Shown here: one piece after another, positions 17,168 to 24,600 of the stretch
Numbering within the stretch: the first letter of the stretch is position 1
How the letters are laid out: every line of letters begins with the position of its first letter
Source of the DNA: Streptomyces sp. NBC_01431
GTDB lineage: Bacteria > Actinomycetota > Actinomycetes > Streptomycetales > Streptomycetaceae
DNA length: 64,000 bases
Direction of reading: 5' to 3'
Assembly: GCF_036231355.1 (NCBI RefSeq)
Contig: NZ_CP109496.1
Span: 2,170,001-2,234,000 of the forward strand
Program-made: the position numbers and the translations under genes
Notes under the pieces: model-generated
What the model was told of the DNA's origin: nothing
The model's input: only the letters and a program-made list of their open reading frames with translations
Databases searched by the model: none

Positions 17168-18019
17168 GGAGCCGGGCTCGGCGGGGCGCCAGCGGAACAG
17201 CCGTCGTTCGGCGAAGGTGAGCAGTCCCTCGGTGAGCAGGGCGACGACCGCGAGGATGGCCATCGCGGCATACACCCCGGCGGCGTTGAAGGTGCCCTGC
17301 GAGGCGGCGACCAGCAGGCCCAGGCCCTTGGTCGCGCCGATGTACTCGCCGACGATGGCTCCGATCAGCGCGAAGCCGAAGCTGACGTGGAGACTGGTGA
17401 AGATCCACGAGGTGGCGGAGGGGATGACCACCTGGAGGGTGACCCGCCGGTTGCTCGCGCCCAGGATGCGGGCGTTGTTCACCAGGTTGCGATCGACCTC
17501 GCGCGCGCCCTGGAAGGCGTTGAAGAAGACCGGGAAGAAGACCAGGACGACGGCAGAGGCGACCTTCGAGGCCGGGCCGAGTCCGAACCAGATCAGGAAG
17601 ATCGGCGCGAGGACGATGCGCGGGATGGCGTTGAGGACCTTGATGTACGGGCCGAGGACATCGGCGAGGAAACGGATCCGGCCCAGTGTGATGCCGAGGA
17701 CCACACCCGCGGCCACGCCCACGACCCAGCCGAGCAGCGCCTCGTAGAGCGTGTACCAGATCTGTTCCCAGAGCGATCCCTGCGCGGTGCCGTGCACGGC
17801 CCACTCCCGGATCTGGTCCCAAATCGCGGAAGGCATCGAGAAGTTGAACGGGTCGATGACCTGGGCGCGGGCCAGGATCTCCCAGAGTCCGACGACCAGG
17901 GCCAGGAGCAGGACCCGGGTGCCGTGGACGAGAAACCGGCGGTTGCGGGCGGCCCGCGCGCGGGCCTGGGTCCGCAGGCCGGGCTTGAGCGACGGCACGG
18001 CGATCGTGTCAGGCGACAT
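17159..18019 (-). CDS. ABC importer permease (SsuC-like, BPD_transp_1)
   Basis: About 286 residues with six predicted membrane helices. The coupling loop reads GASNRRVTLQVVIPSATSWI, the EAA motif that docks the ATPase. It is homologous to SsuC/TauC permeases. I chose the ATG at 18019, which overlaps the ATPase stop by 11 bp; a GTG at 18028 is an alternative. Translational coupling to the ATPase gene is likely. The final residues (PAEPGSER) are encoded by the edge of a 16-bp repeat array, so the C-terminus may vary between strains. Confidence 0.92.
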   Translation of the reverse strand: MSPDTIAVPSLKPGLRTQARARAARNRRFLVHGTRVLLLALVVGLWEILARAQVIDPFNFSMPSAIWDQIREWAVHGTAQGSLWEQIWYTLYEALLGWVVGVAAGVVLGITLGRIRFLADVLGPYIKVLNAIPRIVLAPIFLIWFGLGPASKVASAVVLVFFPVFFNAFQGAREVDRNLVNNARILGASNRRVTLQVVIPSATSWIFTSLHVSFGFALIGAIVGEYIGATKGLGLLVAASQGTFNAAGVYAAMAILAVVALLTEGLLTFAERRLFRWRPAEPGSER

Positions 18020-18824
18020 CGGCGGCACCCCGCTCCCGGGTGATGCGGACCTCTTCGCCGAGGGTTTCCCAGATCTCCCGGTAGATCTCGATGAACCGGG
18101 GCTCCAGGCGCACCGATTCGACCTTGCGGGGGCGCGGCAGATCGATGTCGAAGATCCGCTTCACGGTGGCGGGCCCCGCCGTCATCACGACGACCCGGTC
18201 GGCCAGGGCGATGGACTCCTCCAGGTCGTGGGTGACGAACACGACGGAGGCTCCGGTACCGGACCACAGGTCGAGGAGTTCGTCCGACATCAGGGCCCTG
18301 GTCTGCACGTCGAGAGCCGAGAACGGCTCGTCCATCAGCAGGATCCGGGGGTCGTTGACGAAGGTGGCGGCCAGCGCGACGCGCTTGCGCTGCCCGCCCG
18401 AGAGCTGGTGCGGATAGCGGTCCTCGAAGGCCGCCAGGCCCACCCGGGCCAGCCATGCACGGGCCTGCTCCTTCGCCTCGGCCTTCGGTACGCCGCGAAA
18501 GCGCGGGCCGGCCATGACGTTGGAGAGCACCGTGCGCCAAGGAAAGACGGCATCCTGCTGAAAGACGAAACCGACCTTGTCGCCGATACCGTCGACAGGC
18601 TCCCCGGCCACCAGGACCTCGCCCTCGGTGGGCTCCTCCAGGCCGCTGACCAGGGTCAGGGTGGTCGATTTCCCGCAGCCCGTGGGGCCGACCACGGCCA
18701 CGAACTCGCCCTGCCCTACGGTCAGATCGAGGTCTCGTACTGCGGTGTGCAACGCCCCCGACGGCGTACGGAACGCCTTACCGGCGCCCCTCAGCTCGAT
18801 GGCTGCGATGGTGTCTGTATCCAT
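18009..18824 (-). CDS. ABC importer ATP-binding protein (SsuB-like)
   Basis: 271 residues. Walker A is GPTGCGKST, the Q-loop lies in FVFQQDAVFPW, the signature is LSGGQRKRVALA, Walker B is ILLMDEPF and the H-loop is VFVTHDLEE. The whole domain matches the nitrate/sulfonate/taurine importer family. It is first gene of the importer operon and is transcribed divergently from the second CitB-type regulator across about 150 bp. That shared promoter region is the natural place for regulator binding. Confidence 0.93.
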   Translation of the reverse strand: MDTDTIAAIELRGAGKAFRTPSGALHTAVRDLDLTVGQGEFVAVVGPTGCGKSTTLTLVSGLEEPTEGEVLVAGEPVDGIGDKVGFVFQQDAVFPWRTVLSNVMAGPRFRGVPKAEAKEQARAWLARVGLAAFEDRYPHQLSGGQRKRVALAATFVNDPRILLMDEPFSALDVQTRALMSDELLDLWSGTGASVVFVTHDLEESIALADRVVVMTAGPATVKRIFDIDLPRPRKVESVRLEPRFIEIYREIWETLGEEVRITRERGAADVA

Positions 18825-18945
18825 GGAGCGGGACCGTAGATGTGACCCGCGCCATGGCGTCAGCCTTGTGGGCTCAAGACGCACTTCTGCGCGCAAACCC
18901 CTGTTGTGCTCGTTTTGCGCGCGATACAACTGCGGAGGTTCAGCG

Positions 18946-18975
18946 GGAAGGAAGCACCTTGAAGGAAGCGCCTTG
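18946..18975 (+). promoter_or_regulatory. Duplicated ribosome-binding region before a TTG start
   Basis: GAAGGAAGCACCTT is immediately followed by GAAGGAAGCGCCTT, a 14-bp near-exact duplication. Each copy pairs a Shine-Dalgarno sequence with a TTG, but only the second TTG (18973) is in frame with the regulator. Confidence 0.75.
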
Positions 18976-19656
18976 ATTGACGTCCTGGTCGTGGACGACG
19001 ACTTCCGTGTCGCCGAGATCAACGCGGCATACGTCGGGAAGGTTCCCGGCTTCCGGGTCGCGGCGCGTGCGCACAGCGCTGCCCAGGCGCTGGCCACACT
19101 GGAACGCCACCGGATCGATCTCGTCCTGCTCGACCACTTCCTGCCCGACGAGACCGGGCTGTGCCTGGTCCGCCGGATGCGTCAGCTCGGCCACCACACC
19201 GATGTGATCATGGTGACGTCGGCGAGCGATGTCGCCACCGTCCAGGCCGCGATGCGCCATGGCGCCCTGCACTACCTGGTCAAGCCCTTCACCTTCGCCG
19301 GGCTGCGGGCCAAGCTCGACTCGTACGCGACGCTGCGCCGCACGGTGGACCGGGCCGCCGGAGCGGCCGGTGAGGAATCCGCCGGCCAGAACCAGGACCA
19401 GGTCGACCGGATCTTCGCGGCGCTGCGTACCGAGTTGCCCAGCCGCCACTCGGTGCCGACGGCGGAGCTGATCCGCGATGTGCTGCACGAGGCGGACCAC
19501 CCCCTCTCGGCGCATGAGGTCGCTGACCGTACGGGTCTGAGCCGCTCCACGGCCCAGCGCTATCTACGCCTCCTCGAACAGTCCGGCCGCCTCCGCCTGA
19601 CCCTGCGCTACGGCGAGACGGGCCGACCGGAACACCGGTACGCGTGGGCAGTGTGA
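18973..19656 (+). CDS. CitB/DcuR-type response regulator without an adjacent kinase
   Basis: 227 residues. Receiver acidic residues are D8-D10, the phospho-acceptor is D54 (LVLLDHFLP) and the lysine is in YLVKPF. The HTH reads GLSRSTAQRYLRLLEQSGRL. It begins at a TTG: the frame aligns with the paralogue at 14979 from the first residue (LIDVLVVDDD against MIDVLVVDDD), and no ATG or GTG fits. It is divergent from the importer operon. No kinase lies next to it, so it may share the kinase at 13057 or use a distant one. It ends about 85 bp from the converging symporter gene. Confidence 0.9.
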   Translation: MIDVLVVDDDFRVAEINAAYVGKVPGFRVAARAHSAAQALATLERHRIDLVLLDHFLPDETGLCLVRRMRQLGHHTDVIMVTSASDVATVQAAMRHGALHYLVKPFTFAGLRAKLDSYATLRRTVDRAAGAAGEESAGQNQDQVDRIFAALRTELPSRHSVPTAELIRDVLHEADHPLSAHEVADRTGLSRSTAQRYLRLLEQSGRLRLTLRYGETGRPEHRYAWAV

Positions 19657-19740
19657 ACCCAGATGGTCGGCGGGCTGGGAAGTGAGGACTGAGGCTGGGC
19701 CGGGTTGAGCTGGGGCTGGGGACTGGGCCGGGCCGGGCCG

Positions 19741-21339
19741 CTATACCGCTCCCGCGCCCGTCAGTGCCCGCACCTCCGTCTCCGCGTGCTTGGCCTCGTC
19801 GGGGGCTTCGTGCGAGGTCACCGTGCCGAGCCAGCCCGCGAGAAAGCCCAGCGGGATGGAGACGAGGCCCGGGTTCTGCAGCGGGAAGAACTGGAAGTCC
19901 ACCCTGGGGAACAGGGAGTCGGGGCTACCGGAGACCACGGGCGAGACCAGCACCAGGAACAGCGCCGGTACGAGCCCCCCGTACACCGACCACACCGCGC
20001 CCCGCGTCGTGAAGTTCCGCCAGAACAGGGAGTAGAGGAGCACCGGCAGGTTCGCGGAGGCGGCCACCGCGAAGGCCAGGCCGACCAGGAAGGCCACGTT
20101 GAGGTCGCGCGCCAGCAGCCCCAGGGCGATGGCTACCGCACCGATCCCCACCGCGGCGACCCGCGCGACCGCCACCTCGCTGCGCTGCTTGGCATGGCGG
20201 CGCCGCAGGGAGGCGTACAGATCGTGGGCCACGGACGCAGAGGATGCGAGGGTGATGCCCGCGACGACGGCAAGGATCGTGGCGAAGGCGATGGCGGCGA
20301 CCACGGCGAAGAGAACCGTCCCGCCCGTCGAGCCCACACCGCCTCCCAGGTTGTAGGCGAGCAGAGCAACAGCCGTGTTCCCGGCGGGGTTTGACGCCTT
20401 CACCTCGGCCGAACCGACCACGGCCGCTGCGCCGAAGCCGAGCACGATGGTCATGAGGTAGAAACCGCCGATGAGAGCGATGGACCAGATGACCGAGCGG
20501 CGGGCGGCCCGCGCGGTCGGCACGGTGTAGAAGCGCGAGAGGATGTGCGGCAGTCCGGCCGTGCCGAGGACCAGGGCGAGCCCCAGGCTGATGAAGTCGA
20601 ACCGCGCCGTCCAGTCCCCGCCGTACTTGAGGCCGGGTGAGAGGAACTCCTTTCCGTGGCCGCTGTGTTCGGCCGCCGTGTTCAGCAGCAGGTTGATGTC
20701 GCCGTGGAAGCGCAGCAGCACCATGACGACGAGGGCGATCGTTCCGGCCGTGAGCAGGACGGCCTTCACGATCTGGATCCAGGTGGTGGCCCGCATCCCG
20801 CCGAGCGACACATAGACCACCATCAGGGCACCGACCCCGATGACCGTCCAGCTCCGCGCGGCGTCGCTGGTGCCGCCCAGGAGCAGGGCGACCAGGCTGC
20901 CCGCGCCGACCATTTGTGCCACCAGATAGAGAACGGAAACGGTGACCGAAGAAGTTCCCGCCGCGATCCGCACCGGCCGCTCGTTCATCCGGGCGGCGAC
21001 GACATCGGCCAGCGTGAACTTCCCGCAGTTGCGGACCAGTTCGGCGACCAGGAGCAGGACGACCAGCCAGGCGACGAGGAAACCGACGGAGTACAGCATT
21101 CCGTCGTAGCCGAAGAGGGCGATCAGTCCGGAGATGCCGAGGAAGGAGGCGGCCGACATGTAGTCGCCCGCGATGGCAAAACCATTCTCCAGGGGGGAGA
21201 AGAGCCGCCCGCCCGCATAGAACTCCTCGGCCGAGCCACGCCGGTTGCGGCTCACCCAGGTGGTGATGGCGAGTGTCGCCGCCACGAACGCGCTGAACAG
21301 CAGCAGCGCCAGAGTCTGTTGGTCTCCGCCGACGATCAC
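19741..21339 (-). CDS. Sodium:solute symporter (ActP/acetate-permease-like)
   Basis: 532 residues with about 13 predicted membrane helices. Family hallmarks include GRLFSPLENGFAIAGDYMSA, GGMRATTWIQIVKAVLL and FSFIS-type core segments (FDFISLGLALVLGTAGLPHI). The best match in style is the cation/acetate symporter group that travels with DUF485 proteins. It starts with GTG overlapping the DUF485 stop (GTGA). The upstream kinase/LuxR-regulator genes on the same strand probably control it in response to the substrate, likely a short-chain carboxylate; this is inferred from family and context. Confidence 0.92.
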   Translation of the reverse strand: MIVGGDQQTLALLLFSAFVAATLAITTWVSRNRRGSAEEFYAGGRLFSPLENGFAIAGDYMSAASFLGISGLIALFGYDGMLYSVGFLVAWLVVLLLVAELVRNCGKFTLADVVAARMNERPVRIAAGTSSVTVSVLYLVAQMVGAGSLVALLLGGTSDAARSWTVIGVGALMVVYVSLGGMRATTWIQIVKAVLLTAGTIALVVMVLLRFHGDINLLLNTAAEHSGHGKEFLSPGLKYGGDWTARFDFISLGLALVLGTAGLPHILSRFYTVPTARAARRSVIWSIALIGGFYLMTIVLGFGAAAVVGSAEVKASNPAGNTAVALLAYNLGGGVGSTGGTVLFAVVAAIAFATILAVVAGITLASSASVAHDLYASLRRRHAKQRSEVAVARVAAVGIGAVAIALGLLARDLNVAFLVGLAFAVAASANLPVLLYSLFWRNFTTRGAVWSVYGGLVPALFLVLVSPVVSGSPDSLFPRVDFQFFPLQNPGLVSIPLGFLAGWLGTVTSHEAPDEAKHAETEVRALTGAGAV

Positions 21340-21932
21340 TTGTTGGTCCCCCGTATCGTTCTCTGTCCGTTGATGCGCGAGGCTCGGCGGCCCCGCGCGG
21401 CCCGCCCGCTCTGCAGGGTCTGGGGCTGGGGCTGGGTCTGCAGGCCTTGTTGGTTCTGTTGGTTCTGTTGGTTCTGCTCGAATACGACCCAGCGCAGTTC
21501 CAGTGCGGCCCGGTCCCGCCGCAGCCGGGCATGGCGCGCGTAGGCCCAGGTCAGCAGGAAGGTGGAGAGGAACTGGGCGAGTCCGGCGACCATCGCCACA
21601 TTGACCGCACCGGCCACGGGGCGGGCCATGAGGCCTGGGGCGGTGACCGCGGTGATCACATAGGCGAGGTACCAGGCGAAGAAGGCGAGAGCGGCCGGGA
21701 CGACGAAGCTGCGGTAGCGGCGGCGCACCTCCTGGAAGGCGGCACTGCGGTGCACTTGGAGATAGATCTCGGCCGCGCTGAGAGGTCTGTCCTCCTCGTC
21801 GGCGGAATGCTGAACGGGAAAGGCGGCGGGCGCCGTCTCCCCGTCCGCCTCGCCCCACCCGGAGGCGAGGGCGTCATACCAGGGGTCGTGGATCCGCGCC
21901 GCCGCGGGATCACACCCTTCCTGCTTCTCCAC
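21336..21932 (-). CDS. DUF485-family membrane protein, symporter partner
   Basis: About 198 residues. The central DUF485 region (FVVPAALAFFAWYLAYVITA and VNVAMVAGLAQFLSTFLLTW) gives two membrane helices. This family is regularly encoded just before acetate-type symporters, as here. The long N-terminus (about 80 residues) and a Gln-rich C-terminus (QNQQNQQNQQGLQTQPQPQ) are unusual extensions; the latter comes from a 9-bp repeat. I chose GTG at 21932 because AAGGAG lies about 10 bases upstream; a TTG at 21977 is possible. It overlaps the symporter by 4 bp. Confidence 0.85.
   Translation of the reverse strand: MEKQEGCDPAAARIHDPWYDALASGWGEADGETAPAAFPVQHSADEEDRPLSAAEIYLQVHRSAAFQEVRRRYRSFVVPAALAFFAWYLAYVITAVTAPGLMARPVAGAVNVAMVAGLAQFLSTFLLTWAYARHARLRRDRAALELRWVVFEQNQQNQQNQQGLQTQPQPQTLQSGRAARGRRASRINGQRTIRGTNK
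21450..21476. repeat. 9-bp in-frame repeat encoding QQN units
   Basis: ttggttctg occurs three times exactly, on the plus strand, giving NQQ repeats in the DUF485 protein tail. Confidence 0.8.
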
Positions 21933-22030
21933 CGAACAGTTCTCCTTGCCCACGGCCCCGTTCGGCCGCGTGCCCAAGGATGGGCAGGAGGAACTGGCAG
22001 CGGACTCCCCTACGCCCGCGCTTCACCCCA

Positions 22031-22726
22031 TTAGGTGATGGAGCTTCCCGGTGGCTGAGCCAGCCCGTGGCGATAGGCATAGCGCATGGCCTGGGCCCGG
22101 TCGCGTACCCCGGTCTTGCCGAAGATGTTGTTGATGTGGGTTTTCACGGTGGCGGTGGAGATGTGCAGGGCCCGGGAGATCTCGGGGTTGGACATCCCCT
22201 CCGCGACCAGAGCGAGCACCTCGCTCTCGCGCGAGGTGAGCCCGTCGGGCGGCTCGGCCGGTGCGACGACGGAGGGCGGCGCGGTGACCCGCTCCAGAAG
22301 GCGCCGCTGCACGGAGGGGGCAAGGCCCGCCTGCCCGGCCAGCACGTCCTGTATCGCCTTGATGATCTCTTCGCCCCCGGCGTCCTTGGTGAGGTAGCCC
22401 CGGGCTCCGGCTCGCAGAGCTGCGAAGAGCGAGTCGTCGTCGGCGTAGGTCGTCAGGACCACCACCTCGGTGCCGGGGTGATCGGCGCGGATGCGGCGGG
22501 TGGCCTCAACACCGTCGCACCGCGGCATCCTCAGGTCCATCAGCACGATGTCCGGAGCCAGTTCGGCAGTGCGGGCGACGGCCTCCTCACCGTCGCGCGC
22601 GGACCCGACGACGTCGACGCCCGGCAGCAGCCCGAGCAGCATCACGATTCCTTCGCGCACCACGGACTGGTCGTCGGCGACGACCACCCTGATGTTCCCC
22701 TGTGCTCCGCTTGTGTTCCCCGTCAT
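22031..22726 (-). CDS. NarL/LuxR-family response regulator
   Basis: 231 residues. The receiver domain has D18-D19 and phospho-acceptor D64 (IVLMDLRMP), with K in GYLTKDA. The LuxR HTH reads LTSRESEVLALVAEGMSNPE and ISTATVKTHINNIFGK. Its ATG overlaps the kinase stop (ATGA). It likely controls the DUF485-symporter pair 98 bp downstream on the same strand. Confidence 0.94.
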   Translation of the reverse strand: MTGNTSGAQGNIRVVVADDQSVVREGIVMLLGLLPGVDVVGSARDGEEAVARTAELAPDIVLMDLRMPRCDGVEATRRIRADHPGTEVVVLTTYADDDSLFAALRAGARGYLTKDAGGEEIIKAIQDVLAGQAGLAPSVQRRLLERVTAPPSVVAPAEPPDGLTSRESEVLALVAEGMSNPEISRALHISTATVKTHINNIFGKTGVRDRAQAMRYAYRHGLAQPPGSSIT

Positions 22727-23913
22727 GCGGGCACCCTCAGTCTCACCACGAAGCCCTCCTCGTCCGGCCCGGCCTCCAGGGTGCCGCCGAGCAGTTCGGC
22801 GCGCTCCCTCATCCCCATCAGACCGTATCCGGAGCCACTGACAGCGAGTTCCTCGGCGGAGCCCCGGCCGCCCGAGTCCCGTACTTCCAAGGCCACTTCA
22901 TGGGGCAGGTACTCAAGCCGTACCGCCACGGCCGCGCCCGGCGCGTGTTTGCGCACATTGGTCAGCGCCTCCTGCGCCACCCGTCGCACGGTCTGCGAGG
23001 CCTCCGCCGGCAGCGCCCGGCGCTCTCCCTCCACCTGGACCCGGGCGGCACAGGCAGCCCCGCTCCCGCCGCCCGGCCCCTCGACCAGGGTGTGCAGGAA
23101 GTCCTCGACCGGTGTCATCTCGCCGCGCAGCGCGGAGAGCGCCTGGCGGGTCTCGGCGAGCCCGTCCCTCGCCATGCCCCGGGCGGCCACGACCCGTTCC
23201 AGGATGCGGTCGCGGAACTCCCCGGCCGGCTCCCTCTCGATCAGCAGCCTGGCCGCTTCCAGGTGCACCAGTTGTGCCGAGAGGCTGTGGGCCAGCACGT
23301 CATGGATCTCGCGGGCGATCCTGGCCCGCTCTCCCAGCGCCGCCGACTGCGCCTCGGCGGCCCGCGCGGCCCTCTCCTGGGCGAGGAGGCGCAAGGCGGT
23401 GCCGCGTGCCTCGGCGTCGAGCCGCAGCACATATCCGGCGAGCCCGAGCCCTGCTGTGGTCACCACCGTGGTCAGCCAATTGTCGTGGTTGACCAGCGCG
23501 TACGCGCCGAGGGCCGCGACCGTGCATGGCACCGCGGCCGCCAGCGGAAGCCGTTCGAGCGCCGTCACCGCGCAACCGCACCACAAGATCAGCGCGAGCA
23601 CGCCCCACCCCGTCGCCTTGGCGCCGGCGGCCGCGCCCATCACCAGCAGGAGGCTGAGCAGCGACGGCCAGAGCCGGTGCGCGTAGGTGAGACGGAAGAA
23701 GGTGCGGGCCAGCAGGGCGCAGCCCACCACGACGGCCACGCCCGCCGCCACGGTCCAGCCCCCGGCGCCCGTCCTGCCGGCGAAGGTGGACCACAGCAGC
23801 GCTCCGAACACCACCGCCCTGATGGACCGGGCGAGATTGCGTCTGGCAGGGGTCAGGTCCGCGCGCGAGAGGGCCTCACGCGAGGGCCAGCTGAGCCAGG
23901 CCTCCTGGTTCAC
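22723..23913 (-). CDS. NarL-partner sensor histidine kinase (HisKA_3)
   Basis: 396 residues. The N-terminal half has several short hydrophobic helices (about 30-165) without a sizeable extracytoplasmic loop, suggesting membrane-embedded sensing. H204 in RIAREIHDVLAHSLS is the phospho-acceptor. The ATPase has AQEALTNVRKHA and GYGLMGMRERAELLGG. The GTG start overlaps the DUF1453 stop (GTGA) and the 3' end overlaps the regulator, so three proteins are translationally coupled. Confidence 0.92.
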   Translation of the reverse strand: MNQEAWLSWPSREALSRADLTPARRNLARSIRAVVFGALLWSTFAGRTGAGGWTVAAGVAVVVGCALLARTFFRLTYAHRLWPSLLSLLLVMGAAAGAKATGWGVLALILWCGCAVTALERLPLAAAVPCTVAALGAYALVNHDNWLTTVVTTAGLGLAGYVLRLDAEARGTALRLLAQERAARAAEAQSAALGERARIAREIHDVLAHSLSAQLVHLEAARLLIEREPAGEFRDRILERVVAARGMARDGLAETRQALSALRGEMTPVEDFLHTLVEGPGGGSGAACAARVQVEGERRALPAEASQTVRRVAQEALTNVRKHAPGAAVAVRLEYLPHEVALEVRDSGGRGSAEELAVSGSGYGLMGMRERAELLGGTLEAGPDEEGFVVRLRVPA

Positions 23914-24422
23914 ACGCGGTCCTTCCACACCTGCGGGGCAGCGCCTTCGGCAGCAACACCGTACGACGCAAGGGCCGGCTGGGCCCGCCACATCAGGACG
24001 CCGCCGCGGACGAGGAGGGATGCGGCGAGGGCGACCAGGATGGCGCCGGTGCCCATGTGGATGCCGATCGCCGCGCCGAGGCCGGCGAGCCCCAGGCGAA
24101 GGGCGATGCCCGCGACCCAGACCCCGGCGGTGGCCTTGGTGCCCCGGCTCCACACCGTGCCGTCGGACTCGGTCCATATCCTCGTGGTCCAGGCCCAGCC
24201 GAGGCCCATGAGTACACCGGTCACGACTTCCGCGCCGAGCAGGGTGATGGACGCGGTGTGGTGGTGCGGGTCGATCAGTCCGCCGTCCTTCACCGCGAGG
24301 AACCCGAGCACGGCGGGAATGACCCACCAGCGCGAGCCCGTGAGCTGCTGCGGCTTGAACTGGCGGAACAGAACGAGTGCCGCCACCGCGACTGCGATCA
24401 GCACGTTGAAAAGCGCGGACAT
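23910..24422 (-). CDS. DUF1453-family membrane protein
   Basis: 170 residues with about five hydrophobic helices. LFNVLIAVAVAALVLFRQFK and the HHHTASITLLGAEVVTGVLM region fit DUF1453. GGAGG lies 6 bases before the ATG. It is first gene of a coupled set with the histidine kinase and the LuxR-type regulator, so it may be a sensory accessory. Function is not established for this family. Confidence 0.8.
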   Translation of the reverse strand: MSALFNVLIAVAVAALVLFRQFKPQQLTGSRWWVIPAVLGFLAVKDGGLIDPHHHTASITLLGAEVVTGVLMGLGWAWTTRIWTESDGTVWSRGTKATAGVWVAGIALRLGLAGLGAAIGIHMGTGAILVALAASLLVRGGVLMWRAQPALASYGVAAEGAAPQVWKDRV

Positions 24423-24548
24423 CGGGGCCTCCGGACGACGGGATCGAACTGCCTTGACGTCTTCGAAGGTACGGAAAAGGCCTGGTCGGACACATCGGCG
24501 CAGGGGTGGACCCCAGGTGGAGGTTCCCTCTCCACCCGTGGGTGGAGA

Positions 24549-24592
24549 CGCCGAACGCCGGTCCGTGGAAGTCCGCGGACCGGCGTTCGGCG
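24549..24592 (-). terminator. Strong terminator hairpin after parE
   Basis: A perfect 17-bp stem (CGCCGAACGCCGGTCCG with its complement) with a 10-nt loop, ending 8 bp from the parE stop codon. Confidence 0.9.
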
Positions 24593-24600
24593 ATGCTGGA

